From NCBI RefSeq assembly GCF_964355755.1, contig NC_092677.1, positions 20,184,101 through 20,248,100 on the forward strand: DNA of 64,000 nt, in the 5' to 3' direction. Every line of letters begins with the position of its first letter. Within the stretch, counting starts at the first letter, position 1. Positions 1 to 13,006 of this stretch are shown here, piece after piece. The position numbers and the translations under genes are program-made. This stretch comes from Antedon mediterranea. Lineage: Eukaryota > Echinodermata > Crinoidea > Comatulida > Antedonidae. The notes under the pieces are model-generated. The model was not told the origin of the DNA and ran no database searches. It saw only the letters and a list, made by a program, of their open reading frames with translations.

Positions 1-253
1 AATAATTCATGAAAACCTTTGACACAGCATCTACGAACCATTTTAGACCATTTTGAGCATTTCGTTAAAACTTTTCACACAAAAACATCAAAGTGCACAA
101 CATAGCTTAATATCGTATTTAAAAACGTTTTAGACCATTTTCGAGCATTTCGACAAAACTTTTTCACACAAAACATCAAAGTGTACAGAATAGCTTTAAA
201 TCGCATTAGGAGACGTTTTAGACAATTTTGTGATTTTCGAAAAAACTTTTTAA
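1..253 (+). repeat. Family B AT-rich satellite, fragment 1
   Basis: About three diverged copies of the ~86-bp family B monomer, recognised by TTTTAGACCATTTTGAGCAT and ACATCAAAGTGCACA. The left end is cut by the window edge. The block runs directly into the GATA/GAGA array at TTTTTAACTCTCTC. It is nearly identical to 5366-5618, so it is the leader of a duplicated block with an offset of 5365 bp. No coding potential is apparent. Confidence 0.9.
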
Positions 254-845
254 CTCTCTCTCTCGCTGATCTATCTATCTCTCTCGCTGATCTATCTCTC
301 TCTCGCTGATCTATCTATCTCTCTCTCGCTGATCTATCTATCTCCCTCTCGCTGATCTATCTCTCTCTCGCTGATCTATCTCTATCTCGCTGATCTACCT
401 CTCTCTCTCTCGCTGATCTATCTATCTCTCTCGCTGATCTATCTATCTCTCTCGCTGATCTATCTATTTATCTCTCTCTGATCTATCTCTCTCTCGCTGA
501 TCTATCTATCTATCTATCTCTCTCTCGCTGATCTATATTTCTCTCTCGCTGATCTATCTATCTCTCTCTCTCGCTGATCTATTTCTCCCTCTCTCGCTGA
601 TCTATTTCTCTCTCGCTGATCTATCTCTTTATCGCTGATCTATCTCTCTCTCGCTGATCTATCTCTCTCTCTCGCTGATCTATCTCTCTCTCTCTCGCTG
701 ATCTATCTCTCTCTCGCTGATCTATCTCTCTCCCGCTGTTCTATCTCTCTCTCGCTGATCTTTCTCTCTCTCTCTCGCTGATCTATCTCTCTCTCGCTGA
801 TCTTCTATCTCTCTCTCGCTGATCTATCTCTCTCTCGCTGATCTA

Positions 846-882
<37 letters not shown>

Positions 883-3800
883 TCTATCTCTCTCTCGCTG
901 ATCTATCTCTCTCTCGCTGATCTATATCTCTCTCGCTGATATATCTCTCTCGCTGATCTATCTCTCTCGCTGATCTCTCTCTCTCTTGCTGATCTATCTC
1001 TCTCTCGCTGATCTATCTCTCTCTCGCTGATCTACTTATCTCTCTCTCGCTGATCTATCACTCTCTCGCTGATCTATCTATCTCTCTCTCGCTGATCTAT
1101 CTCTCTCTCACTGATCTATTTCTCTCTCGCTGATCTATCTATCTCTCTCTCGCTGATCTATCTCTCTATCGCTGATCTATCTCTCTCTCGCTGATCTTTC
1201 TCTCTCTCTCGCTGATCTATCTCTCTCTCTCTCTCTCGCTGATCTATCTCTCTCTCTCACGCTGATCTATCTCTCTCTCTCGCTGATCTATCTCTATCTC
1301 TCTCGCTGATCTATCTCTCTCTCGCTGATCTATCTCTCTCTCTTGCTGATCTATCTCTCTCTCGCTGATCTATCTCTCTCTCTGATCTATCTCTCTCTCT
1401 CTCGCTGATCTATTTCTCTCTCTCGCTTATCTATCTCTCTCTCTCTCGCTGATCTATCTCTCCCTCTCTCGCTGATCTATCTCTCTCTTTCGCTGATCTA
1501 TCTCTCTCTCTCTCTCGCTGATCTATCTCTCTCTCGCTGATCTATCTCCCTCTCTCGCTGATTTATCTCTCTCTCGCTGATCCATCTCTCTCTCTCTTGC
1601 TGATCTATCTCTCTCTCGCTGATCTATCTCTCTCTCTCGCTGATCTATCTCTCTCTCTCGCTGATCTATCTCTCTCTCGCTTATCTATCTCTCTCTCTCG
1701 CTGATCTATCTCTCTCTCTCTCTCTCGCTGATCTATCTCTCTCTCGCTGATCTATCCCTCTCTCTCTCTCGCTGATCTATCTCTCTCTCTCGCTGATCTA
1801 TCTCTCTCTCGCTGATCTATCTATCTCTCTCGCTGATCTATCTCTCTCTCGCTGATCTATCTATCTCTCTCTCGCTGATCTATCTATCTCTCTCTCGCTG
1901 ATCTATCTATCTCTCTCTCGCTGATCTATCTATCTCTCTCTCGCTGATCTATCTCTCTCTCGCTGATCTATCTATCTCTCTCTCGCTGATCTATCTATCT
2001 CTCTCTCGATGATTTATCTATTTCAAACTCGCTGATCTATCTCTCTCGCTGATCTATCTATCTCTCTCTCACTGATCTATCTCTCTCTCGCTGATCTACC
2101 TATCTCTCTCTCGCTGATCTATCTCTCTCTCACTGATCTATCTATCTCTCTCTCTCGCTGATCTATCTCTCTCTCGCTGATCTATCTATCTCCCTCTCGC
2201 TGATCTATCTCTCTCTCGCTGATCTATCTATCTCTCTCGCTGATCTATCTCTCTCTCGCTGATCTATCTATCTCTCTCTCGCTGATCTATCTATCTCTCT
2301 CTTGCTGATCTATCCCTCTCTCGCTGATCTATCTATCTCTCTCGCTGATCTATCTCTCTCTCGCTGATCTATCTATCTCTCTCTCGCTGATCCATCTATC
2401 TCTCTCTCGCTGATCTATCTCTCTCTCGCTAATCTATCTATCTCTCTCTGTCGCTTATCTATCTATCTCTCTCTCGGTGATCGACCTCTCTCTCTCGCTG
2501 ATCTATCTATATCTCTCGCTGATCTATCTATCTATCTGTCGCTGATCTATCTCTCTCTCTCTCGCTGATCTATCTCTCTCTCGCTGTTCCATCTAACTCT
2601 CTCTCACTGATCTATTTCTCTCTCTCTCTCGCTGATCTATCTCTCTCTCGCTGATCTCTCTCTCTCTCGCTGATCTATCTCCCTCTCTCGCTGATTTATC
2701 TCTCTCTCGCTGATCTATCTCTCTCTCTCGCTGATCTATCTCTCTCTCGCTGATATATCTCTCTCTCGCTGATCTATCTCTCTCTCGCTGATCTATATCT
2801 CTCTCTGGCTGATCTATCTCTCTCTCGCTGATCTATCTCTCTCTCTCGCTGATCTATCTCTCTCTCGCTGATCTATCTCTCTCTCTCTCGCTGATCTATC
2901 TCTCTCTCGCTGATCTACCTCTCTCGCTGATCTATCTATCTCTCTCGCTGATCTATCTCTCTCTCGCTGATCTATCTATCTCTCTCTCGCTGATCTATCT
3001 ATCTCTCTCTCGCTGATCTATCTATCTCTCTCTCGATGATCTATCTATCTCTCTCTCGCTGATCTATCTCTCTCTCGCTGATCTATCTCTCTCTCTCTCG
3101 CTGATCTATCTCTCTCTCTCTCTCTCGCTGATCTATCTCTCTCTCGCTGATCTATCTCTCTCTCTCTCGCTGATCTATCTCTCTCGCTGATCTATCTATC
3201 TCTCTCGCTGATCTATCTCTCTCTCGCTGATCTATCTATCTCTCTCTCGCTGATCTATCTATCTCTCTCTCGCTGATCTATCTATCTCTCTCTCGCTGAT
3301 CTATCTATCTCTCTCTCGCTGATCTATCTCTCTCTCGCTGATCTATCTATCTCTCTCTCGCTGATCTATCTATCTCTCTCTCTCGCTGATTTATCTATTT
3401 CACTCTCGCTGATCTATCTCTCTCGCTGATCTATCTATCTCTCTCTCACTGATCTATCTCTCTCCCGCTGATCTATCTATCTCTCTCTCACTAATCTTTC
3501 TCTATCTCACTGATCTATCTATCTCTCTCTCGCTGATCTATCTCTCTCTCGCTGATCTATCTATCTCTCTCTCGCTGGTCTATCTCTCTCTCGCTGATCT
3601 ATCTATCTCTCTCGCTGATCTGTCTCTCTCTCTCGCTGATCTATCTATCTCTCTCTCGTTGATCCATCTATCTCTCTCTCGCTGATCTATCTCTCTCTCT
3701 CGCTGATCTATCTATCTCTCTCTCTCGCTGATCTATCTATCTCTCTCTCGCTGATCTACCTCTCTCTCTCTCTCTCGCTGATATATCTATCTCTCTCGCT

Positions 3801-5198
3801 GATCTATCTATATCTCTCGCTGATCTACCTCTCTCTCTCTCTCGCTGATCTATCTATCTCTCTCGCTGATCTATCTATATCTCTCGCTGATCTATCTCTC
3901 TCTCGCTGTTCTATCTATCTCTCTCTCGCTGATCCATCTATCTCTCTCTCGCTGATCTATCTCTCTCTCGCTAATCTATCTATCTCTCTCTCGCTGATCC
4001 ATCTATCTCTCTCTCGCTGATCTATCTCTCTCTCGCTAATCTATCTATCTCTCTCTCGCTGATCTATCTTTCTCTCTCTCGCTGATCTACCTCTCTCTCT
4101 CGCTGATCTATCTATCTCTCTCGCTGATCTATCTATATCTCTCGCTGATCTATCTATCTATCTCTCGCTGATCTATCTCTTTCTCTCTCGCTGATCTATC
4201 TCTCTCTCGCTGATCTATCTATCTCCCTCTCGCTGATCTATCTCTCTCTCGCTGATCTATCTATCTCTCTCGCTGATCTATCTCTCTCTCGCTGATCTAT
4301 CTATCTCTCTCTCGCTGATCTATCTATCTCTCTCTTGCTGATCTATCTCTCTCTCGCTGATCTATCTCTCTCTCTCGCTGATCTATCTCTCTGTCGCTGA
4401 TCTATCTCTCTCTCTCGCTGATCTATCTCTCTCTCACTGATCTATCTCTCTCTCTCTCCCCGATCTATCTCTCTCTCGCTGATCTATCTCTCTCTCGCTG
4501 ATCTATCTCTCTCTCTCTCTCGCTGATCTATCTCTCTCTCTCGCTGATCTATCTCTCTCGCTGATCTATCTATCTCTCTCACTGATCTATCTCTCTCTCG
4601 CTGATCTATCTATCTCTCTCTCGCTGATCTATCTCTCTCGCTGATCTATCTATCTCTCTCTCGCTGATTTATCTATTTCACTCTCGCTGATCTCTCTCTC
4701 TCGCTGATCTATCTATTTATCTCTCTCTGATCTATCTCTCTTTCGCTGATCTATCTCTCTCTCGCTGATCTATCTCTCTCTCGCTGATCTATCTATCTCT
4801 CTCTCGCTGATTTATCTATCTCTCTCTCGCTGATCTATCTATCTCTCTCTCTCGCTGATCTATCTCTCTCTCTCACTGATCTTTCTCTCTCTCACCGATC
4901 TATCTATCTCTCTCTCGCTGATCTATCTCTCTCTCGCTGATCTATATCTCTCTCTCGCTGATCTATCTATCTCTCTCTCTCGCTGATCTATTTCTCCCTC
5001 TCTCGCTGATCTATTTCTCTCTCGCTGATCTATCTCTTTATCGCTGATCTATCTCTCTCTCGCTGATCTATCTCTCTCTCTCTCTCGCTGATCTATCTCT
5101 CTCTCTCGCTGATCTATCTCTCTCTCGCTGATCTATCTCTCTCCCGCTGTTCTATCTCTCTCTCACTGATCTTTCTCTCTCTCTCTCTCGCTGATCTC
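254..5198 (+). repeat. GATA/GAGA satellite array 1
   Basis: A tandem array of the core CGCTGATCTATC separated by (TC)n or TATC-plus-(TC)n spacers, so units are mostly 17, 19, 21 or 23 bp. On the minus strand each unit reads GATAGATCAGCG followed by a GAGA run. The part near 550-790 resembles the array end near 4960-5190 (the TCTTTATCGCTG marker recurs at 627 and 5036), so the array contains a tandem block of about 4.4 kb. No gene is present. Confidence 0.97.
851..877 (+). repeat. Pure (CT)n tract in array 1
   Basis: An uninterrupted CT dinucleotide run of about 27 bp, produced where the (TC)n spacer of the satellite unit has expanded and a core is missing. Confidence 0.9.
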
Positions 5199-5365
5199 AC
5201 ATTCAATTCACCAGGGAAAAAAAGTAGTGAGCCCTCTATCGGCAGCGAATCGTTTTTGCACACGAGACAGTGTGAACAATTACCCGGAAGCAACTTTGTT
5301 TTTAAAAATAAATATTAAGTTTTTGCAAACTGGCCAATTGGAACTTTTGGTTTTATTTACTAATG
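5199..5365. other. Single-copy spacer between array 1 and family B
   Basis: This 167-bp sequence is unlike any of the three satellite families in the window. It separates the end of array 1 from the second family B leader. It holds an open stretch of about 38 codons on the + strand (in-frame TAA near 5320) that continues the reading frame of the satellite, but there is no start codon and no recognisable domain. I cannot assign a function. It may be a relic of an inserted element or the unique part of the larger repeat unit. Confidence 0.75.
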
Positions 5366-5618
5366 AATAATTCATGAAAACCTTTGACACAGCATCTACG
5401 AACCATTTTAGACCATTTTGAGCATTTCGTTAAAACTTTTCACACAAAAACATCAAAGTGCACAACATAGCTTAATATCGTATTTAAAAATGTTTTAGAC
5501 CATTTTCGAGCATTTCGACAAAACTTTTTCACACAAAACATCAAAGTGTACAGAATAGCTTTAAATCGCATTAGGAGACGTTTTAGACAATTTTTTGATT
5601 TTCGAAAAAACTTTTTAA
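5366..5618 (+). repeat. Family B AT-rich satellite, fragment 2
   Basis: A copy of 1-253 with very few substitutions (for example the T at 5490 where the first copy has C), followed by the same junction TTTTTAACTCTCTC into the GATA/GAGA array. The first units of array 2 also copy the order of variant units of array 1, so the duplication extends into the satellite. Confidence 0.92.
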
Positions 5619-6179
5619 CTCTCTCTCTCGCTGATCTATCTATCTCTCTCGCTGATCTATCTCTCTCTCGCTGATCTATCTATCTCTCTCTCGCTGATCT
5701 ATCTATCTCTCTCTCGCTGATCTATCTCTCTCTCGCTGATCTATTTCTATCTCGCTGATCTACCTCTCTCTCTCTCGCTGATCTATCTATCTCTCTCGCT
5801 GATCTATCTATCTCTCTCGCTGATCTATCTATTTATCTCTCTCTGATCTATCTCTCTCTCGCTGATCTATCTATCTATCTATCTCTCTCTCGCTGATCTA
5901 TATCTCTCTCTCGCTGATCTATATATCTCTCTCTCTCGCTGATCTATTTCTCCCTCTCTCGCTGATCTATCTCTTTATCGCTGATCTATATCTCTCTCGC
6001 TGATCTATCTCTCTCTCTCGTTGATCTATCTCTCTCTCTCGCTGATCTATCTCTCTCTCGCTGATCTATCTCTCTCCCACTGTTCTATCTCTCTCTCGCT
6101 GATCTTTCTCTCTCTCTCTCTCGCTGATCATCTATCTCTCTCTCGCTGATCTATCTCTCTCTCGCTGATCTATCTCTCT

Positions 6180-6187
6180 CTCTCTCT

Positions 6188-6272
<85 letters not shown>
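6180..6272 (+). repeat. Long (CT)n tract with C6 interruption
   Basis: A run of about 90 bp of CT dinucleotides with one CCCCCC interruption near 6188-6193 and no satellite core. It is a perfect homopurine/homopyrimidine mirror repeat of the kind able to form triplex (H-DNA). Confidence 0.92.
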
Positions 6273-6278
<6 letters not shown>

Positions 6279-9200
6279 TCTATCTCTCTCTCGCTGATCT
6301 ATCTCTCTCTCTCGCTGATCTATATCTCTCTCGCTGATATATCTCTCTCGCTGATCTATCTCTCTCTCGCTGATCTATCTCTCTCTCTCTCTCTCGCTGA
6401 TCTCTCTCTCTCTTGCTGATCTATCTCTTTCTCGCTGATCTATCTCTCTCTCGCTGATCTATCTCTCTCTCTCGCTGATCTATCTCTCTCTCGCTGATCT
6501 ATCTATCTCTCTCTCGCTGATCTATCACTCTCTCGCTGATCTATCTATCTCTCTCTCGCTGATCTATCTCTCTCTCACTGATCTATTTCTCTCTCGCTGA
6601 TCTATCTATCTCTCTCTCGCTGATCTATCTCTCTCTCGCTGATCTATCTATCTCTCTCTCGCTGATCTTTCTCTCTCTCTCGCTGATCTATCTATCTCTC
6701 TCTCTCGCTGATCTATCTCTCTCTCTCACGCTGATCTATCTCTCTCTCTCGCTGATCTATCTCTATCTCTCTCGCTGATCTATCTCTCTCTCGCTGATCT
6801 ATCTCTCTCTCTTGCTGATCTATCTCTCTCTCGCTGATCTATCTCTCTCTCTGATCTATCTCTCTCTCTCTCGCTGATCTATTTCTCTCTCTCGCTTATC
6901 TATCTCTCTCTCTCGCTGATCTATCTCTCTCTCTCTCTCGCTGATCTATCTCTCTCTTTCACTGATCTATCTCTCTCTCTCTCTCTCGCTGATCTATCTC
7001 TCTCTCGCTGATCTATTTCTCTCTCTCTCTCGCTGATCTATCTCTCTCTCGCTGATCTATCTCCCTCTCTCGCTGATTTATCTCTCTCTCGCTGATCTAT
7101 CTCTCTCTCTTGCTGATCTATCTCTCTCTCGCTGATCTATCTCTCTCTCTCTCGCTGATCTATCTCTCTCTCGCTGATCTATCTCTCTCTCTCGCTGATC
7201 TATCTCTCTCTCGCTTATCTATCTCTCTCTCTCGCTGATCTATCTCTCTCTCTCTCTATCGCTGATCTATCTCTCTCTCGCTGATCTATCTCTCTCTCTC
7301 TCGCTGATCTATCTCTCTCTCGCTGATCTATCTATCTATCTCTCTCGCTGATCTATCTCTCTCTCGCTGATCTATCTATCTCTCTCTCGCTGATCTATCT
7401 ATCTCTCTCTCGCTGATCTATCTATCTCTCTCTCGCTGATCTATCTCTCTCTCGCTGATCTATCTATCTCTCTCTCGCTGATCTATCTATCTCTCTCTCG
7501 ATGATTTATCTATTTCACTCTCGCTGATCTATCTCTCTCGCTGATCTATCTATCTCTCTCTCACTGATCTATCTCTCTCTCGCTGATCTATCTATCTCTC
7601 TCTCGCTGATCTATCTCTCTCTCACTGATCTATCTATCTCTCTCTCTCGCTGATCTATCTCTCTCTCGCTGATCTATCTATCTCCCTCTCGCTGATCTAT
7701 CTGTCTCTCGCTGATCTATCTATCTCTCTCGCTGATCTATCTCTCTCTCGCTGATCTATCTATCTCTCTCTCGCTGATCTATCTATCTCTCTCTCGCTGA
7801 TCTATCTCTCTCTCGCTGATCTATCTATCTCTCTCGCTGATCTATCTCTCTCTCGCTGATCTATCTATCTCTCTCGCTGATCTATCTCTCTCTCGCTGAT
7901 CTATCTATCTCTCTCTCGCTGATCCATCTATCTCTCTCTCGCTGATCTATCTCTCTCTCGCTAATCTATCTATCTCTCTCTGTCGCTTATCTATCTATCT
8001 CTCTCTCGCTGATCTACCTCTCTCTCTCGCTGATCTATCTATATCTCTCGCTGATCTATCTATCTATCTCTCGCTGATCTATCTCTCTCTCTCTCGCTGA
8101 TCTATCTATCTCTCTCTCTCTCTCACTGATCTATCTCTGTCTCGCTGTTCCATCTAACTCTCTCTCACTGATCTATTTCTCTCTCTCTCTCGCTGATCTA
8201 TCTCTCTCTCGCTGATCTATCTCTCTGTCGCTGATCTATCTCCCTCTCTCGCTGATTTATCTCTCTCTCGCTGATCTATCTCTCTCTCTCTGATCTATCT
8301 CTCTCTCTCGCTGATCTATCTCTCTCTCGCTGATCTATATCTCTCTCTGGCTGATCTATCTCTCTCTCGCTGATCTATCTCTCTCTCTCGCTGATCTATC
8401 TCTCTCTCGCTGATCTATCTCTCTCTCGCTGATCTATCTCTCTCTCGCTGATCTATCTCTCTCTCGCTGATCTATCTCTCTCTCGCTGATCTACCTCTCT
8501 CGCTGATCTATCTATCTCTCTCGCTGATCTATCTCTCTCTCGCTGATCTATCTATCTCTCTCTCGCTGATCTATCTATCTCTCTCTCGCTGATCTATCTA
8601 TCTCTCTCTCGATGATCTATCTATCTCTCTCGCTGATCTATCTCTCTCTCGCTGATCTATCTATCTCTCTCTCGCTGATTTATCTATTTCACTCTCGCTG
8701 ATCTATCTCTCTCGCTGATCTATATATCTCTCTCTCGCTGATCTATCTCTCTCTCGCTGATCTATATCTCTCTCTGGCTGATCTATCTCTCTCTCGCTGA
8801 TCTATCTCTCTCTCTCGCTGATCTATCTCTCTCTCGCTGATCTATATCTCTCTCTCTCGCTGATCTATCTCTCTCTCGCTGATCTACCTCTCTCGCTGAT
8901 CTATCTATCTCTCTCGCTGATCTATCTCTCTCTCGCTGATCTATCTATCTCTCTCTCGCTGATCTATCTATCTCTCTCTCGCTGATCTATCTATCTCTCT
9001 CTCTCGCTGATCTATCTCTCTCGCTGATCTATCTATCTCTCTCTCGCTGATTTATCTATTTCACTCTCGCTGATCTATCTCTCTCGCTGATCTATATATC
9101 TCTCTCTCACTGATCTATCTCTTTCTCGCTGATCTATTTCTCTCTCGCTGATCTATCTCTCTCTCTCGCTGATCTATCTCTCTCTCTCGCTGATCTATCT

Positions 9201-10269
9201 CTCTCTCGCTGATCTATCTCTCTCCCGCTGTTCTATCTCTCTCTCACTGATCTTTCTCTCTCTCTCTCGCTGATCTATCTCTCTCTCGCTGATCTATCTC
9301 TCTCTCGCTGATCTATCTCTCTCTCGCTGATCTATCTATCTCTCTCTCGCTGATCTATCTCTCTCTCACTGATCTATCTATCTCTCTCTCTCGCTGATCT
9401 ATCTCTCTCTCGCTGATCTATCTCTCTCTCGCCGATCTATCTATCTCTCTCGCTGATCTATCTCTCTCTCACTGATCTATCTATCTCTCTCTCTCGCTGA
9501 TCTATCTATCTCTCTCTCGCTGATCTATCTATCTCTCTCTCGCTGATCTATCTATCTCTCTCTCGCTGATCCATCTATCTCTCTCTCGCTGATCTATCTC
9601 TCTCTCGCTAATCTATCTATCTCTCTCTGTCGCTGATCTATCTATCTCTCTCTCGCTGATCTACCTCTCTCTCTCGCTGATCTATCTATATCTCTCCCTG
9701 ATCTATCTATCTATCTCTCGCTGATCTATCTCTCTCTCTCGCTGATCTATCTATCTCTCTCTCTTTCTCGCTGATCTATCTCTCTCTCGCTGTTCCATCT
9801 AACTCTCTCTCACTGATCTATTTCTCTCTCTCTCTCGCTGATCTATCTCTCTCTCGCTGATCTTTCTCTCTCTCTCGCTGAACTATCTCTCTCTCTCTCT
9901 CTCTCGCTGATCTATCTCTCTCTCTCGCTGATCTATCTCTCTCTCTCGCTGATCTATCTCTCTCTCTCGCTGATCTATCTCTCTCTCTCGCTGATCTATC
10001 TCTCTCTCGCTGATCTATCTCTCTCCCGCTATTCTATCTCTCTCTCACTGATCTTTCTCTCTCTCTCTCTCTCTCTCGCTGATCTATCTCTCTCCCGCTG
10101 TTCTATCTCTCTCTCACTGATCTTTCTCTCTCTCTCTCGCTGATCTATCTCTCTCTCGCTGATCTATCTCTCTCTCGCTAATCTATCTGTCGCGGATCTA
10201 TCTCTCTCTGTCGCTGATCTATCTCTCTCTCTCTCTGATCTATCTCTCTCTCTCGCTGATCTATCTCTC

Positions 10270-10435
10270 TCTTTCGCTGATCTGTCTCTCTCTCGCTGAT
10301 CTGTCTCTCTCTCTCGCTGAACTGTCTCTCTGTCGCTGATCTGTCTCTCTCTCGCTGATATGTGTCTCTCTCGCTGATCTGTTTCTCTCTCGCTGATCTG
10401 TCTCTCTCTCGCTGATCTGTCTCTCTCCTCGCTGA
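10270..10435 (+). repeat. CTGTC-variant block, copy 1
   Basis: A run of satellite units in which GATCTATC is replaced by GATCTGTC, containing the marker GCTGATATGTGTC (TGTGTC at 10361) and ending in the odd spacer CTCTCCTCGCTG. The same ordered block recurs with TGTGTC at 16294, 17471, 19279 and 21360. Confidence 0.88.
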
Positions 10436-10685
10436 TCTATCTCTCTCTCGCTGATCTATCTCTCTCTCTCGCTGATCTATCTATCTCTCTCGTTGATCTA
10501 TCTATCTCTCTCTCGCTGATCTATCTATCTCTCTCTCTCGCTGATCTATCTCTCTCTCTCGCTGATCTCTCTCTCTCTCTCGCTGATCTATCTCCATCTC
10601 GCTGATCTATCTCTCTCTCGCTGATCTATCTCTCTCTCGCTGATCTATCTCTCTCTCGCTGATCTATCTCTCTCTCGCTGAGCTA

Positions 10686-10716
<31 letters not shown>

Positions 10717-13006
10717 TCTATCTCTCTCTCGCTGATCTATCTCTCTCTCTCGCTGATCTATATCTCTCTTGCTGATATATCTCTCTCGCTGATCTATCTC
10801 TCTCTCGCTGATCTATCTCTCTCTCTCTCTCTCGCTGATCTCTCTCTCTCTTGCTGATCTATCTCTCTCTCTCTGATCTATCTCTCTCTCGCTGATCTAT
10901 CTCTCTCTCTCTCGATGATCTATCTCTCTCTCGCTGATCTATCTATCTCTCTCTCGCTGATCTATCTATCACTCTCTCGCTGATCTATCTATCTCTCTCT
11001 CTCGCTGATCTATCTCTCTCTCACTGATCTATCTCTCTCTCGCTGATCTATCTATCTCTCTCTCGCTGATCTATCTCTCTCTCGCTGATCTTTCTTTCTC
11101 TCTCGCTGATCTATCTCTCTCTCTCGCTGATCTATCTCTCTCTCTCTCTCGCTGATCTATCTCTCTCTCTCGCTGATCTATCTCTATCTCTCTCGCTGAT
11201 CTATCTCTCTCTCTCTCGCTGATCTATCTATCTCTCTCTCTCTCGCTGATCTATCTCTCTCTCGCTGTTCCATCTAACTCTCTCTCACTGATCTATTTCT
11301 CTCTATCTCTCGCTGATCTATCTCTCTCTCGCTGATCTTTCTCTCTCTCTCGCTGATCTATCTCTCTCTATCTCGCTGATCTATCTCTCTCTCATGCTGA
11401 TCTATCTCTCTCTCGCTGATCTATCTCTATCTCTCTCGCTGATCTATCTCTCGCTCGCTGATCTATCTCTCTCTCTTGCTGATCTATCTCTCTCTCGCTG
11501 ATCTATCTCTCTCTCTGATCTATCTCTCTCTCTCTCTCGCTGATCTAGTTCTCTCTCTCGCTTATCTATCTCTCTCTCTCGCTGATCTATCTCTCTCTCT
11601 CTCTCGCTGATCTATCTCTCTCTTTCGCTGATCTATCTCTCTCTCTCTCTCGCTGATCTATCTCTCTCTCGCTGATCTATTTCTCTCTCTCTCTCGCTGA
11701 TCTATCTCTCTCTCGCTGATCTATCTCCCTCTCTCGCTGATTTATCTCTCTCTCGCTGATCTATCTCTCTCTCTTGCTGATCTATCTCTCTCTCGCTGAT
11801 CTATCTCTCTCTCTCGCTGATCTATCTCTCTCTCGCTGATCTATCTCTCTCTCTCGCTGATCTATCTCTCTCTCGCTTATCTATCTCTCTCTCTCGCTGA
11901 TCTATCTCTCTCTCGCTGATCTATCTCTCTCTCTCTCTCGCTGATCTATCTCTCTCTCTCGCTGATCTATCTCTCTCTCGCTGATCTATCTATCTCTCTC
12001 GCTGATCTATCTCTCTCTCGCTGATCTATCTATCTCTCTCTCGCTGATCTATCTATCTCTCTCTCGCTGATCTATCTATCTCTCTCTCGCTGATCTATCT
12101 ATCTCTCTCTCGCTGATCTATCTCTCTCTCGCTGATCTATCTATCTCTCTCTCGCTGATCTATCTATCTCTCTCTCGATGATTTATCTATTTCACTCTCG
12201 CTGATCTATCTCTCTCGCTGATCTATCTATCTCTCTCTCACTGATCTATCTCTCTCTCGCTGATCTATCTATCTCTCTCTCGCTGATCTATCTCTCTCTC
12301 ACTGATCTATCTATCTCTCTCTCTCGCTGATCTATCTCTCTCTCGCTGATCTATCTATCTCCCTCTCGCTGATCTATCTGTCTCTCGCTGATCTATCTAT
12401 CTCTCTCGCTGATCTATCTCTCTCTCGCTGATCTATCTATCTCTCTCTCGCTGATCTATCTATCTCTATCTCGCTGATCTATCTCTCTCTCGCTGATCTA
12501 TCTATCTCTCTCGCTGATCTATCTCTCTCTCGCTGATCTATCTATTTCTCTCGCTGATCTATCTCTCTCTCGCTGATCTATCTATCTCTCTCTCGCTGAT
12601 CTATCTCTCTCTCGCTAATATATCTATCTCTCTCTGTCGCTTATCTATCTATCTCTCTCTCGCTGATCTACCTCTCTCTCTCGCTGATCTATCTATATCT
12701 CTCGCTGATCTATCTATCTATCTCTCGCTGATCTATCTCTCTCTCTCTCGCTGATCTATCTATCTCTCTCTCTCTCTCTCGCTGATCTATCTCTCTCTCG
12801 CTGTTCCATCTAACTCTCTCTCACTGATCTATTTCTCTCTCTCTCTCGCTGATCTATCTCTCTCTCGCTGATCTATCTCTCTCTCGCTGATCTATCTCCC
12901 TCTCTCGCTGATTTATCTCTCTCTCGCTGATCTATCTCTCTCTCTCTCTGATCTATCTCTCTCTCTCGCTGATCTATCTCTCTCTCGCTGATCTATATCT
13001 CTCTCT

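Noticed and set aside
254-5198. CRISPR-like pattern of short repeats with variable spacers
   Set aside because: Repeats are only 12 bp, spacers are simple (TC)n, and the context is eukaryotic satellite.
5199-5320. Open stretch of about 38 codons in the single-copy spacer
   Set aside because: No start codon, short, and continuous with a satellite reading; length is within chance.
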